From contig JAHBUE010000001.1 in assembly GCA_019638235.1 (NCBI GenBank), forward strand, positions 1,722,492-1,786,491: a stretch of 64,000 nucleotides of DNA, read 5' to 3'. The stretch comes from Cyclobacteriaceae bacterium (lineage in GTDB: Bacteria; Bacteroidota; Bacteroidia; Cytophagales; Cyclobacteriaceae). The number at the start of each line of letters is the position of its first letter. Within the stretch, counting starts at the first letter, position 1. A program made the position numbers and the translations under genes. Shown here one piece after another: positions 17,323-26,647 of the stretch. The notes beneath the pieces were generated by a model. It was not told the DNA's origin. It saw only the letters and a program-made list of their open reading frames with translations, and made no database searches.

Positions 17323-18288
17323 TTGACAGAAAAAGTAATTACCCTGGACGACATTTCCCTGGTTGATTTCCTGGGGATTGAAAACCGAAATGTAACTGCC
17401 TTGGCTGCGGCTTTTCCGAAAAGCCGTATTGTGGCACGCGGTAACCAGATTACCGTAAAGGGTGCAGCCGATGAACTTGACCGGATTGAGGATATTCTTC
17501 AATCCTTATTAAGTCATTATCACCGGTATGGTGCGGTTACGGAAGAAAATGTAAAAGATTATATATCGCAGGAAGAGGAAATTGACCAGGCGCATGTGGC
17601 AGGCGATGAGTTGATTTTACACGGTACAAAGGGCGCACCCATTAAGGCAAAAACACCGAATCAGCAACGGCTGGTTCAGTTGGTTAAAGATAATGACCTC
17701 GTGTTTGCGCTTGGGCCTGCCGGAACGGGCAAAACATACATATCGGTAGCACTGGCGGTGCGTGCCCTTAAAAACAAACAGATAAAGAAAATTATTATTA
17801 CGCGCCCTGCCGTAGAGGCTGGCGAAAACCTGGGCTTTTTGCCAGGCGATTTGAAAGAAAAAATTGACCCATACCTGCGCCCGATTTATGACGGGCTGAA
17901 TGACATGATACCGTATGAAAAATTGCAGTATTATATGGAGCGCGAAATCATAGAGATTGCCCCGTTGGCCTACATGCGTGGCCGAACATTAAATAATGCT
18001 TTTATTCTGTTGGATGAAGCGCAAAACACCACACCCATGCAGATGAAAATGTTTCTTACCCGCATGGGCCCCGATTCAAAAATGATTGTTACGGGCGATA
18101 CTTCGCAGGTTGACCTGCCGAAGAAACAAAGCTCCGGTTTAAACGAAGCCATTGCTATTTTAAAAGATGTGAAAGGTATTGGTGTTATTGAGCTTACCGA
18201 GAAAGATGTTGTCCGGCATAAACTGGTGCGCGATATTATCGATGCGTATGCCCGCAAACAAAAAAGCGATGCGGGTAATGATAGGTAA
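17323..18288 (+). CDS. phoH: PhoH family ATPase
   Basis: Cytoplasmic P-loop ATPase linked to RNA metabolism, 321 aa. An N-terminal KH-like region (about 1-100; RIVARGNQITVKGAADEL) precedes the PhoH core: Walker A LGPAGTGKTYISVALA, then ITRPAVEAGENLGFLPGD, GLNDMIPYEK, Walker B AFILLDEAQNTTPMQMKM and TGDTSQVDLP. No ATG precedes the conserved N-terminus, so the TTG at 17323 is the start. Divergent from the SAM-hydrolase gene. Confidence 0.93.
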   Translation: MTEKVITLDDISLVDFLGIENRNVTALAAAFPKSRIVARGNQITVKGAADELDRIEDILQSLLSHYHRYGAVTEENVKDYISQEEEIDQAHVAGDELILHGTKGAPIKAKTPNQQRLVQLVKDNDLVFALGPAGTGKTYISVALAVRALKNKQIKKIIITRPAVEAGENLGFLPGDLKEKIDPYLRPIYDGLNDMIPYEKLQYYMEREIIEIAPLAYMRGRTLNNAFILLDEAQNTTPMQMKMFLTRMGPDSKMIVTGDTSQVDLPKKQSSGLNEAIAILKDVKGIGVIELTEKDVVRHKLVRDIIDAYARKQKSDAGNDR

Positions 18289-18338
18289 GTATTGCCTGCC
18301 GTATTGAATTCTCTTTTCCTTTTACTTACTTTCCCTGC

Positions 18339-20402
18339 ATGTTTTACTGGGTGCCATACACATTTGTACGGATTGTGTGCTTCCTTATTGCCGGCATACT
18401 ATTAGGCATATATCAGCCCGATAGTATCCCGGAACGCCTTGCCTTGCTTTTGTTTGTTGGTTGCGTGGTGTTGTTTTTTATTCTGGCAATATGGAAAAGA
18501 AAAATAAACCCCGGTGTAATTGGTTTAATCGCGATATTCTTAGCCGGATACTTAAATACATTGTATCATACCGATTCGCGTAAGCAAAACCATATTCTTC
18601 ATGCGCCCTCTGTTGAAAAGTATGTTGCCGTTATTTCGGGTTATGGGGAGGAGAAGGAAAAATCGTGGAAAGTTGAAGCCGATGTGCAACAGGTTTTTGA
18701 CGGAGCTGAATGGAAGCCTGCATCGGGCAAAGTAATGTGGTATTTCTCAAAGAAAGATTTTCATCAACCATATTCCTATGGCGATGAGTTAATGATTCAT
18801 GGCGCCCCGCCCGAATTATCTGTTCCTGCAAATCCGGGTGAGTTTGATTACAAAAAATTTCTATCGTACAGAAAAATCTATCACCAGCAATTTTTAAGAA
18901 GGGAAGATGTTCGGTTTGTTTCTGTTAATCCGCCAAGCCGGGTAATGGCCTATTCAATAGCCGCCCGTAATTGGGCTGAAAAAGTATTTACTAAACATAT
19001 TGAAGGCAGGCAGGAGCGGGGCGTAATATTGGCATTGGTGCTTGGCGTAAGCGATGAACTTGACAATGACCTTATGCAGGCGTATGCAGCTTCGGGCGCT
19101 ATTCATGTGTTGGCGGTTTCGGGTTTGCATATTGCTATTATCTACATAATTCTTGTTGCAATACTCAAACCGTTAAACCGTTGGAAGCACGGTAAATGGA
19201 TGTTGGCGTGTATAAGTATTGTTTTTCTTTGGGGTTATGCGTTCATAACCGGTCTTTCGCCCTCGGTGTTGCGGGCAGTGGCTATGTTCACGGTCATGGC
19301 GTTGTCGCGACCGTTTAATTACGGCACTAACATTTATAACACATTGGCCGTTGCGGCTTTTGGTTTGCTGATGTGGGAACCATTCATGATTATGTCGGTT
19401 GGTTTTCAGCTTTCTTTTTTGGCCGTAATCGGTATAGTGTACATACACCCGAAGTTAATAGTGCTATGGAAACCAAAAAACTGGGTACTCCAAAAAACGT
19501 GGGATGTAACATGTGTTTCCATTGCTGCGCAACTGGCTACCTTTTCGTTGGGGTTGTTGTATTTTCATCAGTTTCCGGTGTACTTCCTGGTTTCCAACCT
19601 ACTTGTTATACCGGGCACCTCGGTTGCCCTTGTTGCCGGAATGGTTTTATTGGCGATAAGCCCCATTGCCTGGCTGGCAGATTGGCTGGGGAGCGCCATT
19701 GAATTGTTGCTTTGGGTAATCAACTACTTTGTGTTTGCCGTTGAGCGTTTGCCGTTTAGCCTGGTAAACGATGTTTATATTACTACATTTCAAAACTGGT
19801 TGATTATCGGCATGGTTGTATCAGCACTTGCACTTTGGCAATTCCGTAAATTTTCTTTCGCAGTTTTAGTTGCCGGTTGTACTGTTTTATATGGCGGTAC
19901 ACAATGGCATCATTATGCCGATGCTGTTGACCAGGAAAAATTTGTTGTGTATCGTGTGGCAGGGCATCATGCTATGGAGTGGCTCGACAGAGGCTCATCG
20001 TATTTCTTTACCGATTCGGTACTGCTGAACAACCACGACCGCATCCGTTTTCATATCCGGCCCAACCGGCTGATAGGGGGAATTCACAATATCCGAATCA
20101 ACAACAATTCATTCACTACCAATTTGCAGGGGTGCAGGTTGTTCACCTGGAAGTCGTATACATTCCTTCATATTACCTCTCCTGAATTTTTACTTCCCAG
20201 CGCACTGGAAGTTGACTATATTGTGGTCAGTCATAACAGCATCCGCAATATGCAGCAATTAGCACAAGTAAGATTTAAAAAGTTAGTTATAGATAGTAGT
20301 AATTCGTGGTACACAGCCAACAGGATAGTGAATGAATCTGGTAATGCGGATGTTCGTATTCATTCGGTTTTGCATCATGGCGCTTTTGAAACGAAATTGT
20401 GA
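18339..20402 (+). CDS. comEC: ComEC/Rec2 family DNA-uptake channel protein
   Basis: Polytopic inner-membrane protein of 687 aa that in competent bacteria transports single-stranded DNA. Order: hydrophobic N-terminus, DUF4131-like periplasmic region (about 60-220), then the competence domain with the signature GAIHVLAVSGLHIAIIY (about residue 255-272), GLSPSVLRAVAMFTVMALSR and several helices. The last 150 residues replace the usual metallo-beta-lactamase domain by a shorter divergent segment without HxHxDH, as in other Bacteroidota. The next gene overlaps its stop. Confidence 0.9.
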   Translation: MFYWVPYTFVRIVCFLIAGILLGIYQPDSIPERLALLLFVGCVVLFFILAIWKRKINPGVIGLIAIFLAGYLNTLYHTDSRKQNHILHAPSVEKYVAVISGYGEEKEKSWKVEADVQQVFDGAEWKPASGKVMWYFSKKDFHQPYSYGDELMIHGAPPELSVPANPGEFDYKKFLSYRKIYHQQFLRREDVRFVSVNPPSRVMAYSIAARNWAEKVFTKHIEGRQERGVILALVLGVSDELDNDLMQAYAASGAIHVLAVSGLHIAIIYIILVAILKPLNRWKHGKWMLACISIVFLWGYAFITGLSPSVLRAVAMFTVMALSRPFNYGTNIYNTLAVAAFGLLMWEPFMIMSVGFQLSFLAVIGIVYIHPKLIVLWKPKNWVLQKTWDVTCVSIAAQLATFSLGLLYFHQFPVYFLVSNLLVIPGTSVALVAGMVLLAISPIAWLADWLGSAIELLLWVINYFVFAVERLPFSLVNDVYITTFQNWLIIGMVVSALALWQFRKFSFAVLVAGCTVLYGGTQWHHYADAVDQEKFVVYRVAGHHAMEWLDRGSSYFFTDSVLLNNHDRIRFHIRPNRLIGGIHNIRINNNSFTTNLQGCRLFTWKSYTFLHITSPEFLLPSALEVDYIVVSHNSIRNMQQLAQVRFKKLVIDSSNSWYTANRIVNESGNADVRIHSVLHHGAFETKL

Positions 20403-20407
20403 TTTTT

Positions 20408-21181
20408 ATGAAGAGTGTAGAATACAATAGTAAGGAACGGGTTGCAGTGATTACCTTGAACAGGCCGGATAAGCGTAACGCATTGAATCATGAACTTATC
20501 GCTGAACTGAAAAAAGCATTTGACGCTGCCGCGCAGGATGAAAATGTAAAAGCTGTTATTCTTTCGGCTAAGGGCGAAGCGTTTTGTGCGGGCGCAGACC
20601 TCGCGTATCTTCAACAGTTGCAACATTTTTCGTATGAAGAAAATCTTCAGGATTCCAATCACCTGAAAGAACTTTTTGTAAAGATGTACACGCATCCTAA
20701 AATAATTATTGCCCAGGTGCAAGGCCATGCGCTGGCCGGTGGGTGCGGACTGGCAACGGTTTGCGATTGGGTGTTTGCCGTGCCCGAAGCAAAGTTTGGT
20801 TATACCGAAGTGAAAATCGGGTTTATACCAGCATTGGTGTCAGTTTTTCTGCTTCGTAAAATCGGAGAGGGTGCAGCACGCGAACTGTTGTTGGGTGGCG
20901 ATTTAATTTCTGCCGAACGGGCTTTAGCATCACACTTAATCAACCGGGTTGTGTCGGCAGAAAACTTAGAAAAAGAAGTGTGGGATTTCACCACGCAACT
21001 GATTAGCAAGAACTCTGCCGACAGCATGAGGCTTACCAAAAGACTCATAGCCGATGTTTATGGTAAATCGTTGGAAGACGCCCTGAACCACGCAGCCGCA
21101 AGCAACGCACATGCCCGCAGCACGCAAGATTGCAAACGCGGCATTGAAGCGTTTTTGAATAAGGAGAAAATTATATGGTAA
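20408..21181 (+). CDS. Enoyl-CoA hydratase/isomerase family protein
   Basis: Crotonase-fold enzyme of 257 aa. Oxyanion-hole segments are visible: GEAFCAGADLAYLQ near residue 60 and AGGCGLATVCDWVFA near 108; the catalytic-region FGYTEVKIGFIPALVS follows, with a conserved glutamate position. Relatives act on enoyl-CoA or methylglutaconyl-CoA; the substrate cannot be fixed. The ATG at 20408 gives the family start (MKSVEYNSKERVAVITLNRP). A GTG at 20399 overlapping the comEC stop by 4 bp is possible and would mean coupling. Confidence 0.9.
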   Translation: MKSVEYNSKERVAVITLNRPDKRNALNHELIAELKKAFDAAAQDENVKAVILSAKGEAFCAGADLAYLQQLQHFSYEENLQDSNHLKELFVKMYTHPKIIIAQVQGHALAGGCGLATVCDWVFAVPEAKFGYTEVKIGFIPALVSVFLLRKIGEGAARELLLGGDLISAERALASHLINRVVSAENLEKEVWDFTTQLISKNSADSMRLTKRLIADVYGKSLEDALNHAAASNAHARSTQDCKRGIEAFLNKEKIIW

Positions 21182-21234
21182 GATTCATTGCATAAACCAA
21201 TTTTTCTTATCCGGTAAAACGATTACCTTGGGCG

Positions 21235-22530
21235 ATGCAATCTTCATCACCTCATCCTATCACACGGTGGCTTTCACAAACCAGTGGATTTTGGTTTTCA
21301 GTATATGCTACCGTTGCTGCCTTTTGTTTATACACCTGCATATTTGCTTTCCGCAAAACCTATACGGTAGGCACCTACGAAGGATTGGTGTACCTCGGCA
21401 TTAATTACAAAGTGTGGCTCGTTATCGCACAAATGGTTGGTTATGGTCTGGCAAAATTTATTGGTATTAAAACCATTTCAGAACTAAAGGCGAACGCGCG
21501 TGTAAGAGGTATTCTTATTATGATTACCATAGCGGGGTTGTCGTGGTTATTTTTTGCGATAGTACCTGCTCCGTATAACATTATCTTTTTATTTACTAAT
21601 GGTCTGCCATTAGGCATGGGTTGGGGGTTGGTTTTTGCTTACCTCGAAGGCAGACGCTTTACCGAAGTGCTGGGCGCAGGTGTTTCAGTAAGTTTTATTT
21701 TCGGGTCGGGATTTTCAAAATCGGTAGGCGGCTTTGTTATGAAGTTGTGGGGAGTTTCCGAATACTGGATGCCCTTTGTATCTACCTGCTTGTTTATAGT
21801 GCCGTTGCTTTGTTTTTTATGGATGCTCGATAAGTTGCCCGCTCCTTCGCAGCTTGATGAGTCACTCCGCACCAAACGGCAGCCCATGAACAGCCTCGAA
21901 CGAAAAAAATTCATACTCACCTTTGCACCTGGTCTTATTCTTTTAATCGTAACCTACATGCTGTTAACTGCCTTTCGCGATTTCAGAGATAATTTTTCGG
22001 CAGAGGTATGGCAATCGCTCGGCTATGGCAACTCGCCCGAAATTTTTACCGGAACGGAAATACCTATCACTATTGCCATATTAGTCATTATAGGCAGTAT
22101 CATGTTTATCCGTAACAACCGCACAGCGTTTATCATCAACCACATTTTAATACTGATTGGTATGGTTTCGGTTGGTTTGGCTACCTGGTTTTTCGACAGG
22201 GGCGTTATCAGTGCACCGGTTTGGATGGTCTTCCTCGGTTTTGGTTTGTACATGGGCTATGTGCCGTTTAACAGCATCCTGTTCGACAGGATGATAGCGA
22301 CCTTCAAATACGTGGGCACGGTAGGCTTCCTGATTTACTTAGCGGATGCTTTTGGTTATCTCGGTAGCATTGGCGTAATGCTGTTTAAGGAATGGGGGCG
22401 AGCACAATTAAGCTGGGCTGAATTTTTTGTAGATGCTGGCTACGTTATGGCCATAGCGGGAAGCGTACTCGTGATTGCTTCAATGCTATACTTTTACAGG
22501 AAACACAAAAACTGGGTTTATCCTGCGTAG
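21235..22530 (+). CDS. DUF5690 family membrane protein (MFS-like)
   Basis: 431 aa with about 11-12 membrane helices, matching the DUF5690 family that is nearly confined to Bacteroidota. Recognisable features are CIFAFRKTYTVGTYEG, an early loop QMVGYGLAKFIGIK, GLPLGMGWGLVFAYLEGRR and GYVPFNSILFDRM. The fold resembles major facilitator transporters; no substrate is known. A terminator follows, so it probably ends the transcript that starts at phoH or comEC. Confidence 0.88.
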   Translation: MQSSSPHPITRWLSQTSGFWFSVYATVAAFCLYTCIFAFRKTYTVGTYEGLVYLGINYKVWLVIAQMVGYGLAKFIGIKTISELKANARVRGILIMITIAGLSWLFFAIVPAPYNIIFLFTNGLPLGMGWGLVFAYLEGRRFTEVLGAGVSVSFIFGSGFSKSVGGFVMKLWGVSEYWMPFVSTCLFIVPLLCFLWMLDKLPAPSQLDESLRTKRQPMNSLERKKFILTFAPGLILLIVTYMLLTAFRDFRDNFSAEVWQSLGYGNSPEIFTGTEIPITIAILVIIGSIMFIRNNRTAFIINHILILIGMVSVGLATWFFDRGVISAPVWMVFLGFGLYMGYVPFNSILFDRMIATFKYVGTVGFLIYLADAFGYLGSIGVMLFKEWGRAQLSWAEFFVDAGYVMAIAGSVLVIASMLYFYRKHKNWVYPA

Positions 22531-22561
22531 CGTCACTTTCAAATAAAACGGAAATGAAAAT

Positions 22562-22584
22562 GCGGGCTTCGGCCCGTTTTCTTT
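22562..22584 (+). terminator. Rho-independent terminator after the DUF5690 gene
   Basis: CGGGC-TTCG-GCCCG, a stable UUCG tetraloop hairpin, followed by TTTTCTTTT. Confidence 0.8.
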
Positions 22585-22593
22585 TATATATTT

Positions 22594-22727
22594 AAGGCAT
22601 CTCTAAAAAACGTGCCGTCATTGCGAGCGACCGCGAAGCAATCCCGCTTTGTACACTATAAACGGGATTGCTTCGGTCGTTCCTCCCTCGCAATGACGTT
22701 CCTTTGTTAGGTTTTTAGAGATGCCTT
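22594..22727. repeat. Long palindromic intergenic repeat (MITE/REP-like)
   Basis: 134 bp forming a long imperfect hairpin. The outer arms AAGGCATCTCTAAAAA and TTTTTAGAGATGCCTT are exact complements. Inside, GTCATTGCGAGCGACC pairs with a diverged GGTCG...CTCGCAATGAC, and GCGAAGCAATCCCG pairs with CGGGATTGCTTCG around a 16-nt loop. The inner CATTGCGAG...AAGCAATC type sequence recurs in many bacterial genomes as an intergenic palindromic repeat. It ends 10 bp before the recQ start codon. Confidence 0.8.
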
Positions 22728-22737
22728 TTAATCAGGT

Positions 22738-24654
22738 TTGGAAACACCACTGTCCATATTAAAGCGCTACTGGAAACACACGGCATTTCGGCCGATGCAG
22801 GAGGAGATTATCACGTCCGTTCTTAATGGTAAAGATACATTGGCTTTGTTGCCCACAGGCGGAGGGAAATCGGTTTGCTTCCAGGTGCCCGCCATGCTGA
22901 TGGACGGCTTGTGTATTGTGGTGTCGCCCCTCATTGCGTTGATGAAAGACCAGGTGGAGGGCTTGAAGAAACGCAATATACCGGCTGTTGCGCTGCACTC
23001 CGGCATGATGCACAGCCAGATTGACACAACACTCGACAATTGTATTCATGGTTCTGTTAAGTTCCTGTATGTTTCTCCTGAGCGATTGAAAACCGAAATG
23101 TTTACTGCGCGTGTTACCCAAATGAATGTATCGTTAATTGTTGTGGATGAAGCGCACTGCATTTCGCAATGGGGATATGATTTCAGGCCGCCTTACCTTG
23201 AAATAGCTGCCCTGCGCGAGTTGATACCGGATGCACCCGTAATAGCATTAACCGCCACAGCAACAAAATTAGTAAAGCAAGATATTTGCGAAAGGCTTGC
23301 CTTCAGGAAAGGATATGAAACCTTTCAGCGAACATTTGCACGCGATAACATTTCATTTGTTATCAGGAAAACAGAGAACAAGGAAAAGAAACTGTTGGAG
23401 ATATTACAGAAGGTAGAAGGTTCGGCCATCGTATATGTCCGGTCGCGAAAAGCAACAGTTGAGTTAGCTAATTTGCTGAACCAACGGAGTATTCCGGCAT
23501 TACCCTACCATGCCGGGTTGCATTTTCAACAGCGCACACAACATCAGGACGATTGGCTGAAAGGGCATTACCGTGTAATGGTAGCTACCAATGCATTTGG
23601 TATGGGCATCGATAAACCCGATGTGCGCGTAGTGGTGCATGTTGATTTACCCGAAAATCTTGAGTCGTATTATCAGGAAGCCGGACGTGCAGGCCGTGAT
23701 AGTGTTCGTTCCTATGCTGTCATCATCTATCACGACTCCGATGTGGAGTCGTTGCAAACAAAAGTGAAGTTATCGCACCCTGATGTTTCGTTTCTTAAAA
23801 CCATTTACCAGGCGTTGGCTAATTATTTTCAGCTTGCAGAAGGAAGCGGAGCAGGCGAGAGTTTTGATTTTGAATTGCACAACTTTTGCGAGCGTTTCGG
23901 TTTTCAGGTAACGGAAGTATATGGCGCATTGAAAAAACTGGAAGAGGAGGGATTAGTTGAGTTTAACGAGAGTTTTTACAGCCCGTCACAATTACATATA
24001 CAGAAGGATAGAGCTGCTTTGTATGAATTCCAGGTAGCCAATGAAAAGTTTGACCCTGTAATTAAAATGCTGTTGCGTTTGTATGGCGCCCAGTTGTTTA
24101 CCGACTTTGTAAAAATATCGGAAGCACAACTCGCAACAGGATTAAAGATTGAATTATCAGAACTGAAAAGTTTATTGAAGCACCTGCACGAACTTCGGGT
24201 GGTGGCGTATCAGCCAACAATTGATAATCCGCAACTTACCTACGTGCTTGCCCGGCAGGATGCCGAACGTTTGCCGGTAAATCATGCACGCCTTGCGGCA
24301 CGGAAAAAACTGGCGGAAGAAAAGATGCAGGCCATGATTGATTATGCGGCCACGAATCACCGTTGCCGTATGCAGTGCATACTTGAATATTTTGATGAAC
24401 AAAGCTGGGAGGATTGCGGGCTATGCGATGTGTGTATTGCCAACCAAAAGAAAGAGAGCCTGGAAGAAGCACGGGAATTGCACGCGGAAATCCTGAACCT
24501 GCTGACCAAAACGGCCATGACCAGCGAAGAACTGGAACAAAAAATAAACCCCACCGACAGCGAATTGTTTATTGAGGTAATCCGCGACCTGGTTGATAGC
24601 GGAGAAATTGAATATGATGAGGTGTGGAGGTTGCGGTTAGCCGGAAAAGGGTAA
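22738..24654 (+). CDS. recQ: ATP-dependent DNA helicase RecQ
   Basis: 3'-5' DNA helicase in recombination and fork repair, 638 aa. Motifs in order: FRPMQEEII (motif 0), LLPTGGGKSVCFQVPA (I), VSPLIALMKDQV (Ia), DEAHCISQWGYDFRP (II), ALTATAT (III), the helicase C domain with VATNAFGMGIDKPDVR and YYQEAGRAGRD, then the RecQ zinc domain CRMQCILEYF...CGLCDVC. No HRDC domain follows the winged-helix region. An in-frame stop upstream leaves TTG at 22738 as the only start keeping motif 0. This is eight codons ahead of the family motif and just beyond the palindromic repeat. Confidence 0.95.
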   Translation: METPLSILKRYWKHTAFRPMQEEIITSVLNGKDTLALLPTGGGKSVCFQVPAMLMDGLCIVVSPLIALMKDQVEGLKKRNIPAVALHSGMMHSQIDTTLDNCIHGSVKFLYVSPERLKTEMFTARVTQMNVSLIVVDEAHCISQWGYDFRPPYLEIAALRELIPDAPVIALTATATKLVKQDICERLAFRKGYETFQRTFARDNISFVIRKTENKEKKLLEILQKVEGSAIVYVRSRKATVELANLLNQRSIPALPYHAGLHFQQRTQHQDDWLKGHYRVMVATNAFGMGIDKPDVRVVVHVDLPENLESYYQEAGRAGRDSVRSYAVIIYHDSDVESLQTKVKLSHPDVSFLKTIYQALANYFQLAEGSGAGESFDFELHNFCERFGFQVTEVYGALKKLEEEGLVEFNESFYSPSQLHIQKDRAALYEFQVANEKFDPVIKMLLRLYGAQLFTDFVKISEAQLATGLKIELSELKSLLKHLHELRVVAYQPTIDNPQLTYVLARQDAERLPVNHARLAARKKLAEEKMQAMIDYAATNHRCRMQCILEYFDEQSWEDCGLCDVCIANQKKESLEEARELHAEILNLLTKTAMTSEELEQKINPTDSELFIEVIRDLVDSGEIEYDEVWRLRLAGKG

Positions 24655-24707
24655 AACCCCGTTTTACGCCAGGAAATCCACGAAAAAAAGCTAATGATGT
24701 GTATTTT

Positions 24708-24725
24708 TACACTAAAAAAAGTGTA
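24708..24725. promoter_or_regulatory. Putative operator of the DUF2384-RES toxin-antitoxin unit
   Basis: TACACT-AAAAAA-AGTGTA is a perfect 6-bp inverted repeat ending nine bases before the antitoxin ATG. A second, overlapping GTGTA...TACAC pair lies just upstream. Position fits autoregulation by the antitoxin; binding is inferred. Confidence 0.45.
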
Positions 24726-24734
24726 TATTGCGGT

Positions 24735-25151
24735 ATGAAAAAATATAAAACCAGCGAAACAGAGCCTGACGTGTTAAACGAGCCATTAGCCGTTTATGGC
24801 TCTGCCAATTATTTTGTGTTGGCGGGGCGAAGCGTTTCCAAAAGCTATGTGCAGCGCATTATGTCGCTGTCGGGGCTTACGTTAGCCGAGCTTATTACTA
24901 TCCTGCCTATCTCCATTGATACCTATAAACGCAAAACCATGTTTCAGCCTGCCGTTACCGAAAAAATTTTAGAGATAGAAGAAGTATATCGCGCGGGCAT
25001 TGAGGCTTTTGGCGAGGGCTTCCACGCCTGGATGGATACTCAAAACATTGCCTTAGGCGGCATTAAGCCCAAACAGTTGCTTTCCAACAGTTTTGGCATT
25101 CGCACGTTGCTCAATCAAATTGGCCGTATGCAACACGGTGTGCTTGCCTGA
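24735..25151 (+). CDS. DUF2384 (Xre/ParS-type) antitoxin
   Basis: 138-aa antitoxin of the ParS/Xre family paired with RES toxins. The N-terminal half contains an Xre-like helix-turn-helix region (RIMSLSGLTLAELITILPIS) and the C-terminal half the DUF2384 toxin-binding domain (EVYRAGIEAFGEGFHAWMD; ALGGIKPKQLLSNSFGIRTL). Binds and neutralises the toxin encoded next and probably represses the operon. The stop codon overlaps the toxin ATG by one base, so translation is coupled. The ATG at 24735 is chosen over an upstream frame that runs through recQ. Confidence 0.88.
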   Translation: MKKYKTSETEPDVLNEPLAVYGSANYFVLAGRSVSKSYVQRIMSLSGLTLAELITILPISIDTYKRKTMFQPAVTEKILEIEEVYRAGIEAFGEGFHAWMDTQNIALGGIKPKQLLSNSFGIRTLLNQIGRMQHGVLA

Positions 25152-25615
25152 TGTTTGTTTATCGGTTGTGCAGGCGGCCATACGCCCGCGATTTATCGGG
25201 CACGGGTGCAGGGTTATACGGTGGCCGTTGGAACCCTGAGGGTGTGCGGTTGCTTTACACGGCAGGTAGTATTTCGTTGGCTTGTTTGGAATACCTGGCG
25301 CACAATTTTCATGTTCTCGCAACGCAGGATATTTGCTTAGTAAAAATCAGGATAGACGTTTCCTCTATAACAGAATTAACTGTAAGCGATTTGCCAACGG
25401 GCTGGAACGAAAAAACGTACACCCCTGTCGCTACTCAAAAAACAGGAGCCGACTTTGCAAACAAAGCCCAACACTATGTGTTGAAAGTGCCCTCGGCCAT
25501 TGTGCCTGACGAGCACAATTTTTTACTTAACCCGCTGCATCCTCTCCATGCCCAAGCGGTTATTGAGGCCGTAACAGACCCGTTTGTTTTTGATAGTAGG
25601 TTGATGGGTGGTTAG
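25151..25615 (+). CDS. RES domain toxin
   Basis: 154-aa RES-fold toxin; characterised members of this family destroy or transfer NAD+. The conserved arginine, glycine and glutamate regions are visible as YRLCRRPYARDLSGTGAGLY, GGRWNPEGVRLLYTAGS and CLEYLAHN, and the conserved late serine as VPSAIVPDEHNFLLNP. It starts at the last base of the antitoxin stop codon. The unit lies at the edge of the cassette array but lacks a flanking attC-like site on its upstream side, so it is probably not itself a cassette. Confidence 0.9.
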   Translation: MFVYRLCRRPYARDLSGTGAGLYGGRWNPEGVRLLYTAGSISLACLEYLAHNFHVLATQDICLVKIRIDVSSITELTVSDLPTGWNEKTYTPVATQKTGADFANKAQHYVLKVPSAIVPDEHNFLLNPLHPLHAQAVIEAVTDPFVFDSRLMGG

Positions 25616-25649
25616 TATGCTACCCTCTTTCATCTTACACGTTGTTGAA

Positions 25650-25720
25650 TAACACCAACGTGGGCAAACAACTAAACTACAAATTTACACTGAACCCCGC
25701 CATTGCAAATAGCTATTGTG
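25650..25720 (-). repeat. Degenerate attC-like site at the distal end of the cassette array
   Basis: Contains a CCAACG-type end, an AACTAAACTACAAATTTACA stretch shared with the site at 29741-29911, and one arm CCCCGCCATTGCAAATA. The opposite arm is missing. A separate GTTGGC occurs at about 25840, just after the following lipoprotein gene. The interval 25616-25867 has no gene I can support. Confidence 0.45.
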
Positions 25721-25867
25721 CTTGTTGCACAACTATCATTTCAAGGTGTTTCATTCACTTTCACCCTTAAAATCACTCAAATTTCAAAGATTATTTTTTT
25801 GGAAATGAACAGTTTCTTAGTTGTGTAACAGCTACTATTGTTGGCAGTAGTGCTCATCTACAAATTT

Positions 25868-26302
25868 CTAGTTTTCTCTTTCAAATTTAAAGTCCCAGAT
25901 CCCTGTCACAATGGGCAAACATATCCCCGTCTCTGGGTCACATGTTGACTGAGCAGTCCACGGTAATCTCTTAATAATGTTAAGCCTTTTACTGTCCGAA
26001 CTAAAGTCGACCGCTAATGTGTCGTCAATTATTAATTGAAATTCTTCAGTTGATTTTTTCCATGTGCCATTTGTACTCCAGATGGAGTCGTATTTTGTGT
26101 CTTCCATTGAATAGAGTCCACCGTCAATTTTATTTTGTTCAATAGTCAGATGAATCCCTGACCACTCAGTCTTTAATTCATTGTCATGTAAAACCTGAGT
26201 AACTGTCCAGTTGCCAACAAATTGCTCAGTTTGAATTGAGTCGTTGTCAGAACAATTAGTTATCAGAAGTACCAAAGTCAAGAATGTCAACCTTTTTATC
26301 AT
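25868..26302 (-). CDS. Small lipoprotein, lipocalin-like, hypothetical (cassette gene)
   Basis: 144 aa with a lipoprotein signal (MIKRLTFLTLVLLITNCSDN; lipobox LITNC, Cys17). The mature part is rich in beta strands and begins FVGNWTVTQVL, the G-x-W opening usual for lipocalin-like lipoproteins. Two cysteines near the end (CDPETGIC) may form a disulfide. It is AT-rich, the most distal gene of the array, and is flanked upstream by the attC-like site at 26327. Function unknown. Confidence 0.7.
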   Translation of the reverse strand: MIKRLTFLTLVLLITNCSDNDSIQTEQFVGNWTVTQVLHDNELKTEWSGIHLTIEQNKIDGGLYSMEDTKYDSIWSTNGTWKKSTEEFQLIIDDTLAVDFSSDSKRLNIIKRLPWTAQSTCDPETGICLPIVTGIWDFKFEREN

Positions 26303-26326
26303 GTTGTTCTTTTTTGAGCATTACTG

Positions 26327-26460
26327 CTAACGGTTTGGGTATTGCCACAGTGGGGGATTTTGAAAACCGTCAGCCCAAATTTAGCACTAAAGTTTCATAG
26401 TAGCACAACTGTTGATGCTTGCTCGTCAGCCCCCATTGCGGCAATACCTTGTGCCTGCTG
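26327..26460 (-). repeat. attC-like palindromic cassette site A
   Basis: The left end is GCTAACGG. The arms GGTATTGCCACAGTGGGGG and its near-complement (CCCCCATTGCGGCAATACC) enclose about 70 nt that include the TTTAGCACTAAAG motif seen in other sites. The right end is diverged (GTGCCTGC). The 188 bp between this site and the Bro-N stop codon hold no gene I can support. Confidence 0.65.
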
Positions 26461-26647
26461 GCCTTCTTCCGATGTGTCATTGTCTGTTGTGTTTGTCGGG
26501 CTGTGTGTCGGTGTATTTTTATTTTTTTGAAGCGTTGGGAGATTTATTAAAAACAATTTTGTCTGCGTTGAGAAAGTAAGCTCTTTTGCAATTTTTGGTC
26601 TGTGCGTTGGCTTGTGCGAATTGCAAATGTGTTTGTTTTTGCGTTGA

